From Acidobacteriota bacterium (GTDB taxonomy: Bacteria; Acidobacteriota; Terriglobia; Terriglobales; Acidobacteriaceae), in the NCBI GenBank assembly GCA_031296105.1, contig JARLGJ010000050.1:1-63872 (forward strand): a stretch of 63,872 nucleotides of DNA, read 5' to 3'. Below the pieces are notes generated by a model that worked only from the letters and a program-made list of their open reading frames with translations, was not told where the DNA came from and did not search any database. This document shows positions 32,877-40,119 of this stretch, piece after piece (within the stretch, counting starts at the first letter, position 1; every line of letters begins with the position of its first letter). The translations under genes were made by a program, and so were the position numbers.

Positions 32877-34376
32877 ATGAAGATCTCTGTTTCTCCTACC
32901 GTACCTTCGGCCATTGCCACTCCCTTGCTGGTTCTGGCTGCGGCCTCCACTGGGGATGAGAAAACGCCGTCCGCGGAGTTGCTTGCCGTGGATGCGCAGC
33001 TTCTCGCTCTGGCTGCCCCGCTGCTCAGCGGCGGCGATGTTACCGGCAAATTTGCCGAGGCCGTTTGGCTGCTTGCCCCGTCCGGAATCTCCGCCCAGCG
33101 CGTGCTTTTTATCGGCGCGGGCAAGAAAGCCTCCTTTGGCCTGCCGGAACTGCGCAAGCTTGCCGGAGCCGCGGCGCGTGCCGCCAAAGCCAAAAACATC
33201 AAGGAATTTACCCTCGTGCTGCCCTCGGGGCTTGATCTCTCCACGGCCGCCGTGGCGGCAACCGAAGGCGTGGTCACCGGCGACTTCGACGTGGACGTTT
33301 ACCGCAGCGAGCGCAAGGACCAGTCGCTCCTCGAAGTGACGCTGGCCATACCGCAGGAGGCCGACGCCAAGGCCGTGTTCATGGCCGTGGCCGAGGGCGC
33401 CGTGCTCGCCGAGTCGCAGAACCTGACTCGCGAGCTGGCCCTGGAGCCGGGCAACAAGATGACGCCCACCATCCTGGCCAACCGCGCCCGCGAGATGAGC
33501 GAAGAAGCCGGTCTGACCTGTGAAATCCACGGTCCCGGCAAGATAAAGGAACTCGGTATGGGCGCCTTCTGGAGCGTGGCCCAGGGGTCCGAGGAAGAGC
33601 CGCGGCTGGTCGTGCTGCGCTATGAGCCCGAGGGGGCCCGGGAAGATCTGGTGCTCGGTCTGGTGGGCAAGGGCATCACCTTCGACTCCGGCGGCATCAG
33701 CCTCAAGCCGGGCGACGGCATGGAAAAGATGAAGTACGACATGACCGGCGCGGCTACCATGATCGGCGCCATGCGCGCCATCGCCATGCTGAGGCCCAAG
33801 GTCCGTGTGCTGGCCGTGCTCTGCTGCACCGAAAACATGCCCGACGGCAAGGCGCAAAAGCCCGGCGACGTGCAGATCGCGATGAACGGCAAGTCCATCG
33901 AGGTGATCAACACCGACGCCGAAGGCCGCCTGGTGCTGGCCGATGGCCTTTGCTACGCGCGCCAGCTTGGCGCCACGCACTTGATCGACGCCGCCACATT
34001 GACCGGCGCGGTTGTGGTTGCCCTGGGCTATCACAACGTCGGAGTGTTCTCCAACGATGACGCCATGGCCACGGAGTTTCTGTCGGCCGCCTCTCGTGAG
34101 GGCGAAAAGATGTGGCGCCTGCCGGTGGAACAGGATTACTTCGACCACATCCGCTCGGAGATCGCCGACATCAAGAACACCGGCGGACGCTGGGGCGGAG
34201 CCATTACGGCGGCCATGTTCCTGAAAGAATTTGTGGCGGACAAGCCCTGGGTCCATCTGGATGTAGCCGGTACGGCCTGGATGGAAGAAGCCAAGGCCTG
34301 GATGCCGAAGGGGCCCAGCGGGGTGGCCGTGCGCTCCATTGTGAACTACGCGCGCCACCTTGCCGAACAAGGTTAG
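32877..34376 (+). CDS. pepA: Leucyl aminopeptidase (M17)
   Basis: Cytosolic di-metal aminopeptidase, 499 residues. The catalytic domain has VGKGITFDSGGISLKPGDGMEKMKYDM, ENMPDGKAQKPGDV and the hallmark NTDAEGRLVLADGL, with metal-ligand Lys, Asp and Glu in place. ITAAMFLKEFV and WVHLDVAGTAW close the fold. The N-terminal macro-like domain covers residues 1-165. ATG 32877 is preceded by TTGGAG at 7 bp. Monocistronic. Confidence 0.95.
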   Translation: MKISVSPTVPSAIATPLLVLAAASTGDEKTPSAELLAVDAQLLALAAPLLSGGDVTGKFAEAVWLLAPSGISAQRVLFIGAGKKASFGLPELRKLAGAAARAAKAKNIKEFTLVLPSGLDLSTAAVAATEGVVTGDFDVDVYRSERKDQSLLEVTLAIPQEADAKAVFMAVAEGAVLAESQNLTRELALEPGNKMTPTILANRAREMSEEAGLTCEIHGPGKIKELGMGAFWSVAQGSEEEPRLVVLRYEPEGAREDLVLGLVGKGITFDSGGISLKPGDGMEKMKYDMTGAATMIGAMRAIAMLRPKVRVLAVLCCTENMPDGKAQKPGDVQIAMNGKSIEVINTDAEGRLVLADGLCYARQLGATHLIDAATLTGAVVVALGYHNVGVFSNDDAMATEFLSAASREGEKMWRLPVEQDYFDHIRSEIADIKNTGGRWGGAITAAMFLKEFVADKPWVHLDVAGTAWMEEAKAWMPKGPSGVAVRSIVNYARHLAEQG

Positions 34377-34448
34377 ACATCATCCATAACGTCACCGGGG
34401 ACGGCGCAAGCGCCTGGCTCCGCGGGCAAAAGTAAGGACGGAAACGTA

Positions 34449-34652
34449 GTGCAGTTAGGGATTCCGTGTCCGGATGTTCATTATCAACAGATGCAGCCCT
34501 GTTTGTGTTGCGGCAAGCAGAGCGCATTGCGATCCCACCGCAGAAACTTCATGGAGCGCTTACGCTCGCAGTTGACCGGCAAAGTGCCGTTCCGTTGCGA
34601 AACTTGCGGAGAGCGCTTTTGGGCTTCGCTTGCCACAAACAACCATGGGTAA
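34449..34652 (+). CDS. Small zinc-ribbon protein
   Basis: 67-residue protein with two cysteine pairs: PCLCCGKQSALRSHRR and PFRCETCGERFWA, a zinc-ribbon spacing common in short bacterial proteins of unknown function. GTG 34449 follows AAGGAC by about 10 bp. It lies downstream of pepA and ends just before a family B repeat. Function unknown; nucleic-acid or protein binding is possible. Confidence 0.55.
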   Translation: MQLGIPCPDVHYQQMQPCLCCGKQSALRSHRRNFMERLRSQLTGKVPFRCETCGERFWASLATNNHG

Positions 34653-34672
34653 TTCTGAACACGCCTGATTTT

Positions 34673-34760
34673 GTCAGGGCACGGCTTCAGCCGTGCCGAA
34701 AAAACAGCCAAAACCGCGGGCTTTAACCCCTGAGGGAGTGAGGCGATCTCATCCCTCAGG
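34673..34760. repeat. Repeat family B, half element
   Basis: GTCAGGGCACGGCTTCAGCC hairpin end, then CGGGCTTTAACCCCTGAGGG and a second CCCTCAGG. The opposite terminal hairpin is missing. Confidence 0.75.
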
Positions 34761-34776
34761 TTTGTATGGAAATCTC

Positions 34777-35592
34777 CTAGCCCTTGGGCGTTGCCAGATA
34801 GCCGGAGATCGAATCCTTGGTGACGGTGAAGATCACGATCTCATAGAGCTGCTTGTCGCGGCCGGTGATGAGTTGCAAGGGCTCGCCCAGCGTGCGGTCC
34901 TTCTTCTCAATCGTGTGGTCGTCGGCATAAACCGTCAGCGTAAAGCGCGATTTCTTGGGGTCGCTCTTTTTCAGTTCCAGGCTGATGGTCGAGATCGGGC
35001 GGCGTTCCTTCTTCTTCAGGGTGAACTCGTAATAGTTGCGGTCGCCCCGGTGCTTCAGGTACTCCAACTCCTCGTGATTTTTGGCGATGAGGCCGCTATG
35101 CAGGTTCAGGTCGCCCATGGCCGTGGCCAGTTGCGCCTGGGTGGCCTGCAGATCGCTGCGCGTCTTGGCAATGTCCGTCTTGGCGCCGCCGAGATCGTTC
35201 TTCACGCCGCTGACTTCGCTGCTGACGCCGGCCACCTGACGGTTCGTCGCCTGCTGTTCGGCCGAGAGCTTGGCGGCCGCCTGTTCCTGTTGCGCACGCA
35301 GAGCGGCGGTCCGTGCCGCCAGGTCTTCCTGCGTCATGCCGACCTTGTTGCCCAGCGCCTCGATGCCGGCCTCAAGGTTCTTGTCGGTAAGGTGAATCTT
35401 GTCCTGAATCACCTTGGTTTCGTCCGCCTGGCGCCCCTGGCCCACTTCAAGGGTATGGACGCGCCCGCGCAGATCCACAATCAAATATAAAGCGGCGGCC
35501 AGCAGCAGCCCCAGTACAACGGTGACGGCTATGAGAGGCCCGTGACTTGGCCTTTCCGGCGCAGCCAGATTCGTCTCTTCACTCGTAGGCAT
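34777..35592 (-). CDS. Coiled-coil membrane-anchored protein of unknown function
   Basis: 271 residues. One transmembrane segment at about 19-40 (PLIAVTVVLGLLLAAALYLIV), then a long coiled coil at about 45-180 rich in Ala, Gln, Lys and Glu, then a C-terminal beta-rich domain (NYYEFTLKKKERRPISTISLELKKSDPKKSRFTLTVYADDHTIEKKD). The topology suggests N-in with the coiled coil in the periplasm. It is alone between convergent and divergent genes. I do not recognise a named family. Confidence 0.75.
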   Translation of the reverse strand: MPTSEETNLAAPERPSHGPLIAVTVVLGLLLAAALYLIVDLRGRVHTLEVGQGRQADETKVIQDKIHLTDKNLEAGIEALGNKVGMTQEDLAARTAALRAQQEQAAAKLSAEQQATNRQVAGVSSEVSGVKNDLGGAKTDIAKTRSDLQATQAQLATAMGDLNLHSGLIAKNHEELEYLKHRGDRNYYEFTLKKKERRPISTISLELKKSDPKKSRFTLTVYADDHTIEKKDRTLGEPLQLITGRDKQLYEIVIFTVTKDSISGYLATPKG

Positions 35593-35723
35593 CGGAACTC
35601 TCCCGTTGAAAGATCAACAGCACCGATTGTTCCAGCGTGTCCGGCGGCTGTCAATCGCCCGCGCGTTTCCACATACGCATTTCACCAGCCTCCACGCCCG
35701 TCAACGGGGATTACAATGGAGCC

Positions 35724-36815
35724 GTGCAGAAGAAGCAGGACGTCCTCATCATCGGCGGCGGCCTCATCGGCCTTTCGCTGGCATGGCAGTTGTCGCGGCG
35801 CGGAGTGAGCGTCGCGGTTTTGGAGCGTAACGAACCCGGCCAGGAGGCCTCGCACGCCGGCGGCGGCATGATCGCCGATCTCGACCCGGTGCTGCCCTCG
35901 GAGTTGCTCGAACTGGGCCACCGCAGCGCCGTGCTCTACCCGGAGTTCATTCGCGAACTCGCGGAGGCCTCGGGCGAAGCCATCGACCTGCGCGCCAACG
36001 GCGTCATCGCCTTTGAGCAGCATCCCATCCCGGAGGCGGACGGCATCCGCGCCATTTCGCAGGAACAAGCCCGCGCCCTGGAGCCGAAGCTGGCCCGCCA
36101 GGCCGATCCGGCTTACACCATGCGTGAGCGCTCGACCGATCCGCGCGACCTGGTGCGGGCCTTGCTGGCGGCGCTGGCAAAAAGCGGAGTGGCGATACAC
36201 ACCAACGAAAGCGCGCAGAAAATCTTCGTGGAGCAGGGCCGCGCCGCGGGCGTCGTCACCGCGAGCGGCACCTACGCGGCGGAAAAGATTGTGAACTGCG
36301 CCGGCTCGTGGGCCACACAGATCGGTGGTCCCTCTCTGCCCACCATGCCCGTCAAGGGACACATGGTGGCCCTGGCCTTTCCCGGGGAATTGAAGATGCC
36401 TCCCGCCGAGCGAGAGCCCCAGCGCGTGCTGCGCCACGTGCTGCGCTCGCGCTGGTGCTACATCATTCCGCGCAGCAATGGACGCTACGTGGTGGGCAGC
36501 ACCGTGGAGCCGGGCGGCTACGACAAGAGCTTGAACGCCTATCGCGTGAAGCGCCTGCAGGAGGCCGCCGCGCGTCTCATCCCGGAGTTTGCCGAGGCCA
36601 AGATCGTCGAGGCCTGGACCGGGCTGCGTCCCGGCACGCCGGATAATCTTCCCCTCCTCGGCGAAACCGCTCTGCCCGGTTACTACGCCGCCTGCGGACA
36701 CTATCGCGACGGCATTCTGCTGACCCCGGTGACGGCCGAGATTCTGTGCGGCATCATGCTGAACGGAAAATCTCCGGTAAACATCGAGCGCTTTGCGCCC
36801 ACGCGCTTCGCGTAA
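35724..36815 (+). CDS. thiO: Glycine oxidase (ThiO-like FAD-dependent amine oxidase)
   Basis: DAO-family flavoenzyme, 363 residues, that oxidises glycine to the imine needed for the thiazole of thiamine. The FAD motif is VLIIGGGLIGLSLAWQLSRRG at the start. HAGGGMIAD, RWCYIIPRSNGRYVVGSTVE and WTGLRPGTPDNLPLLGE, plus the final HYRDGILLTPVTAEIL, are ThiO signatures. GTG 35724 was chosen: GGAG precedes closely and the GxGxxG motif then begins at residue 10. thiS/thiG are not adjacent, so a general deaminating oxidase is possible. Confidence 0.85.
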   Translation: MQKKQDVLIIGGGLIGLSLAWQLSRRGVSVAVLERNEPGQEASHAGGGMIADLDPVLPSELLELGHRSAVLYPEFIRELAEASGEAIDLRANGVIAFEQHPIPEADGIRAISQEQARALEPKLARQADPAYTMRERSTDPRDLVRALLAALAKSGVAIHTNESAQKIFVEQGRAAGVVTASGTYAAEKIVNCAGSWATQIGGPSLPTMPVKGHMVALAFPGELKMPPAEREPQRVLRHVLRSRWCYIIPRSNGRYVVGSTVEPGGYDKSLNAYRVKRLQEAAARLIPEFAEAKIVEAWTGLRPGTPDNLPLLGETALPGYYAACGHYRDGILLTPVTAEILCGIMLNGKSPVNIERFAPTRFA

Positions 36816-36894
36816 ACACGCTGTGCTCCGGGGCACATGCATCATCAACCCGGGTGTTATACTCACCCGATTGCCATTAGGAGAACGAACTCAG

Positions 36895-37119
36895 GTGACC
36901 ATTCCAACCGAGGGTGCAAAGCGTAGCAGCAATTCCCGTTATGTACGGTTCAGTGTCTTTCTCTTCGCCGCCGTCTTCTTCGGCGATATGGCCTATGGCA
37001 GCTACCAGGATGGAAAGTCCTGGTGGAAGCAGGCTCTGGCGGCTCTCCTGTGGGTCATCGCCGCCGCCGTCATCTGGTGGCGCAACCTGCGCCCCGGCAC
37101 CGGCACTGAAACACGTTAG
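36895..37119 (+). CDS. Small two-helix membrane protein
   Basis: 74 residues; two hydrophobic segments (FSVFLFAAVFFGDMAYGS and ALAALLWVIAAAVIWW) separated by a short polar loop. GTG 36895 with AGGAG 11 bp upstream; TTATACT about 40 bp upstream may be its -10 box. No recognised family. It ends 6 bp before a family B composite repeat. Confidence 0.6.
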   Translation: MTIPTEGAKRSSNSRYVRFSVFLFAAVFFGDMAYGSYQDGKSWWKQALAALLWVIAAAVIWWRNLRPGTGTETR

Positions 37120-37125
37120 AGAAGC

Positions 37126-37397
37126 TCTGAATAAGTGAGTCTTGCAAGCTTTTCTACGGGAGTTAACCCGGTCACCGATAGATTTTGATGGGAAGGTGTT
37201 TTGTCAGGGCACGGATTTATCCGTGCCGTACAAGCCGCATAAACACAGGGGCTTCAGCCCCGGAGGGAAAGTTGTTTCATTCTTGTCGGACCTTCCCACG
37301 GCGGCTAAAGCCGCGGGATATTGTTGACGGTTTAGCGGCACGGCTGAAGCCGTGCCCTGACAGATTCCGACTTGATCAGAGTCTCCTTAGCTTGCAG
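37126..37397. repeat. Repeat family B composite element, copy 2
   Basis: Second copy of the 24143-24415 element. Core 37204-37361 with GTCAGGGCACGG / CCGTGCCCTGAC ends, central CAGGGGCTTCAGCCCCGG, and conserved flanks. An extra GCGGCTAAAGCCGCGG hairpin is present. The next gene's ribosome-binding site begins 4 bp after the element. Confidence 0.85.
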
Positions 37398-37412
37398 TAG
37401 AAAGGAATCCTC

Positions 37413-38783
37413 ATGTCATCGAAGGCCATTGCATTCGCCCAAGAGAACCAGCCCCGCTTTCTGGAAGAGTTGAAAAACCTGTTGCGCATCCCCAGCGTCA
37501 GCACCCTCGATGAGAACAAGCCGGACATCGCGCGCGCCGCCAAGTTTATTGCCGACGAGCTGAAGCGCATCGGCCTCGAACACGTCGAGGTGATCCCCAC
37601 CGCCGGTCATCCCTTGGTGTATGCCGACTGGCTGCACGCGGCCGGTAAGCCCACCATGCTCTTCTATGCGCACTACGATGTGCAGCCGGCCGAGCCTCTG
37701 GACGAGTGGGTAACTCCTCCCTTTGAACCCACCGTGCGCGGCCAGGATCTGTTTGCCCGCGGTGGCGACGACGACAAGGGACAGCTCTGGATGCAGGTGA
37801 AGGCCCTCGAATCGCTGATGGCCGCCGACGGCAAGCTGCCGGTGAACGTGCGCGTTCTGTATGAAGGCGAGGAAGAAATCGGCGGCGAGGCCGTCGAGAA
37901 GTTCGTCCACGAGCACTCTGACCGCCTGAAGAGCGACGTGGCCCTGGTCTGCGACACCGAACTCTTCGCGCCCGACCTGCCGACGCTGTGCGTGGGCCTG
38001 CGCGGACTGGTCTATACCGAGATTGAAGTGAAGGGCGCGGCCACCGACCTGCACAGCGGCGTCTATGGCGGCGCGGCGCCCAACCCGCTCTTCGCCCTCT
38101 GCGAGATGATCGCCAAGATGAAGGACGCCGACGGACATATCCTCATCCCCGGCTTCTACGACGAGGTGCTGGAGCCAACGGCCGACGAGTTGAAGGCCTG
38201 GAAGAGCCTTCCCTTCGACGAGGAGCACTACCGCAAGACCGAGGTTGGCTCCCCGACCTTGACCGGCGAGCCTGAGTTCCCGGTGCTCTACCGCACCTGG
38301 GCGCGGCCCACTCTGGAGGTCCACGGCATGCCCGGAGGCTTTACCGGAGCGGGCGCCAAGACGGTGATCCCCGCCAAGGCCTCGGCCAAAATCAGCATGA
38401 GGCTGGTGCCCAATCAGAATCCGGACGACATTCTGGAAAAGTTCAAGAAGTTCGTGGCGGCCAACACGCCCAAGGGCGTCACGGCCACCGTGAAGGTCCA
38501 CTCCAAGGGCCGCGCCGTGGTGGTGAACACCGCCAACGAATTCATCCGCAAGGCCAATCTGGCGCTGCATGAGGTCTTCCACAAGGAGACGGTCTATATG
38601 CGCTCGGGCGGCTCGATTCCCATCGTCTGCCAGTTCCAGGAAGACCTCGGCATTCCCTCGGTCCTGATGGGCCTGGGCCTGCCGGACGACAACATCCACG
38701 CTCCCAACGAGAAGTTCCACATCCCGAACTTCTACCGCGGCATCGAGTCGGTGGCGCGCTTCCTGGGGCACCTGGGCGAGTAA
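37413..38783 (+). CDS. M20 family dipeptidase/peptidase
   Basis: Zinc-dependent exopeptidase, 456 residues. Metal-site motifs are FYAHYDVQP (His and flanking Asp), ARGGDDDKGQ (bridging Asp), YEGEEEIGG (catalytic Glu-Glu) and a late HAPNEKF. A dimerisation domain lies between (ATDLHSGVYGGAAPNP). It belongs to the PepV/CNDP-like group acting on dipeptides. ATG 37413 is preceded by AAAGGA at 6 bp, directly after the repeat element. Confidence 0.92.
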   Translation: MSSKAIAFAQENQPRFLEELKNLLRIPSVSTLDENKPDIARAAKFIADELKRIGLEHVEVIPTAGHPLVYADWLHAAGKPTMLFYAHYDVQPAEPLDEWVTPPFEPTVRGQDLFARGGDDDKGQLWMQVKALESLMAADGKLPVNVRVLYEGEEEIGGEAVEKFVHEHSDRLKSDVALVCDTELFAPDLPTLCVGLRGLVYTEIEVKGAATDLHSGVYGGAAPNPLFALCEMIAKMKDADGHILIPGFYDEVLEPTADELKAWKSLPFDEEHYRKTEVGSPTLTGEPEFPVLYRTWARPTLEVHGMPGGFTGAGAKTVIPAKASAKISMRLVPNQNPDDILEKFKKFVAANTPKGVTATVKVHSKGRAVVVNTANEFIRKANLALHEVFHKETVYMRSGGSIPIVCQFQEDLGIPSVLMGLGLPDDNIHAPNEKFHIPNFYRGIESVARFLGHLGE

Positions 38784-38800
38784 CTTCAATGGGTTGCGGG

Positions 38801-38832
38801 GAGGCCCGGCTGCGCACCGGGCCTCTTTGCGT
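38801..38832 (+). terminator. Terminator after the M20 peptidase gene
   Basis: GAGGCCCGG-CTGCGCA-CCGGGCCTC stem followed by TTTGCGTTTG. Confidence 0.75.
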
Positions 38833-38967
38833 TTGTTGGGAAGAATGGTGGCTTGGCGGCTGAAGTGACCTTTAACTCCCTCTGCCTATTTGCTGTGCCC
38901 TAGGCTTCTTCGTTACGCTCAACCCAATCACAGCGCCAAGAATAATCAGCCCTCCGCGTTGAACGCG

Positions 38968-39381
38968 TTAGACCGCGCGAATCTCCAGCGTTTTGCCAAG
39001 GGCCTGCACTGCGGATGCAATGCGGTCGATCTTGGTGGCGTGCCGGATGTTGATGATACGGTTCACATCCTGCCGGGAGGTATTCATACGCCGCGCCAGT
39101 TCGGCTGGTCGCACTTTCTGCAGGATCATTTCATTCAGCAAAACGACCTTCGCCGCGACGCTGGCGGGAAGCTCCACCACCGCCTGCCCACGCTTCGGTT
39201 TGGATGGCGGAGGCACCGGACGATTGTCTTCAAAGTAGAAGTCCATCGCGGTCTCCAGCGCATCGGCAGCCTGGCGCAGGGCATCCTCGCGGTCGTCCCC
39301 CTGAGTAATGGCCTCGGGAATATCCGGAAACGTGACCAAGAGGAACTTTCCATCTTTAACGAGATTGACGGGATAACGCAT
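38968..39381 (-). CDS. hicB: HicB-type antitoxin with C-terminal helix-turn-helix
   Basis: 137-residue antitoxin. The N-terminal partial RNase-H-like HicB domain is MRYPVNLVKDGKFLLVTFPDIPEAITQGDDREDAL. The C-terminal part (KVRPAELARRMNTSRQDVNRIINIRHATKIDRIASAVQALG) is an XRE-like DNA-binding helix-turn-helix. ATG 39381 lies 8 bp after the hicA stop; the longer frame to 39543 would run through hicA. It should neutralise HicA and repress the operon at the palindrome upstream of hicA. Confidence 0.93.
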   Translation of the reverse strand: MRYPVNLVKDGKFLLVTFPDIPEAITQGDDREDALRQAADALETAMDFYFEDNRPVPPPSKPKRGQAVVELPASVAAKVVLLNEMILQKVRPAELARRMNTSRQDVNRIINIRHATKIDRIASAVQALGKTLEIRAV

Positions 39382-39389
39382 ACATACTC

Positions 39390-39566
39390 CTACCGCAGCC
39401 CCAGCTGCTTTTTGATGGCATTCACCAGTCCGGTACCGAGTTCCTGGAAGTGCATCGGAAGCACGGATTGTTTGCCATTGAGAGTTACTTTCAAATGCGA
39501 GCCCTTGGCCGGAGTGAAGATTGCTCCCTGCTTTTCCAGCCAACGCTTGAACTCGCTGCTCTTCAT
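39390..39566 (-). CDS. hicA: HicA-type mRNA interferase toxin
   Basis: 58-residue double-stranded-RNA-binding-fold toxin. MKSSEFKRWLEKQGAIFTPA is followed by KGSHLKV, whose His is the catalytic residue of HicA, then GTGLVNAIKKQLGL. It is below the size usually reported for long frames but fully conserved in pattern. It is the first gene of the hicAB operon, with a promoter-operator immediately upstream. It appears intact. Confidence 0.93.
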   Translation of the reverse strand: MKSSEFKRWLEKQGAIFTPAKGSHLKVTLNGKQSVLPMHFQELGTGLVNAIKKQLGLR

Positions 39567-39572
39567 GATTTA

Positions 39573-39601
39573 TGTGTAAACAATATTGTTTATGCTGTCA
39601 A
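39573..39601 (-). promoter_or_regulatory. hicAB promoter with embedded palindromic operator
   Basis: Minus-strand TTGACA (39601-39596), 17 bp spacer, TACACA (39578-39573). The spacer is filled by the perfect 16 bp palindrome TAAACAATATTGTTTA at 39577-39592, the expected HicB site for autorepression. Confidence 0.75.
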
Positions 39602-40119
39602 GAATCTTTGCCAGGCAGCCAACAACAGACCCGTCGCTAGAACGCCGGCACAGAAGCAATGCGAAAGACCCTGGATTCACTTTGAACCGCCGGCTTAACC
39701 TGCACCAGTCTCAGTGCATCTCTCAGCCACACGTTGAGCTTTGCTGCATAAGTGGTGCACCATATTGGGGTTTTTCACACGCGGCCACTACAAATGGGGT
39801 TTCATCTCTTGACTACGCCCCAAGCCGCTGGATACATTTGGAGCAACTCGCGAAGCGGTCTTCCCGCCTGTCCGATGGACACGGTACGAGGAATCCAGCC
39901 ACCGCTCGCACCGCGTCTCGAAAGTTCGGGACGCCTTAAGGCAGCTCCTCCAGCCGGGGCTTTTGATTGGGCCGCAGTTGTGCGCCGCGCGTTTGGCGCC
40001 AACCGTTGCCTCCGCCTGATTCAGCGCGCAGTTCGTCTTTTTTGTGGGCCCGGATTCCGGGCTGCCTCTGCGTGAAGAAACCGCCGGTGCCTCTTGCAGG
40101 CCGGCCAAGGAGTCGAGCG
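39602..40119 (+). other. Intergenic region between hicA and smc
   Basis: 518 bp without a supportable gene, tRNA or family A-C repeat. A possible promoter TTGACT-18 bp-TACATT lies at 39809-39838. AAGGAG at 40107 belongs to smc. Several short frames cross it but none has a recognisable product. Confidence 0.5.
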
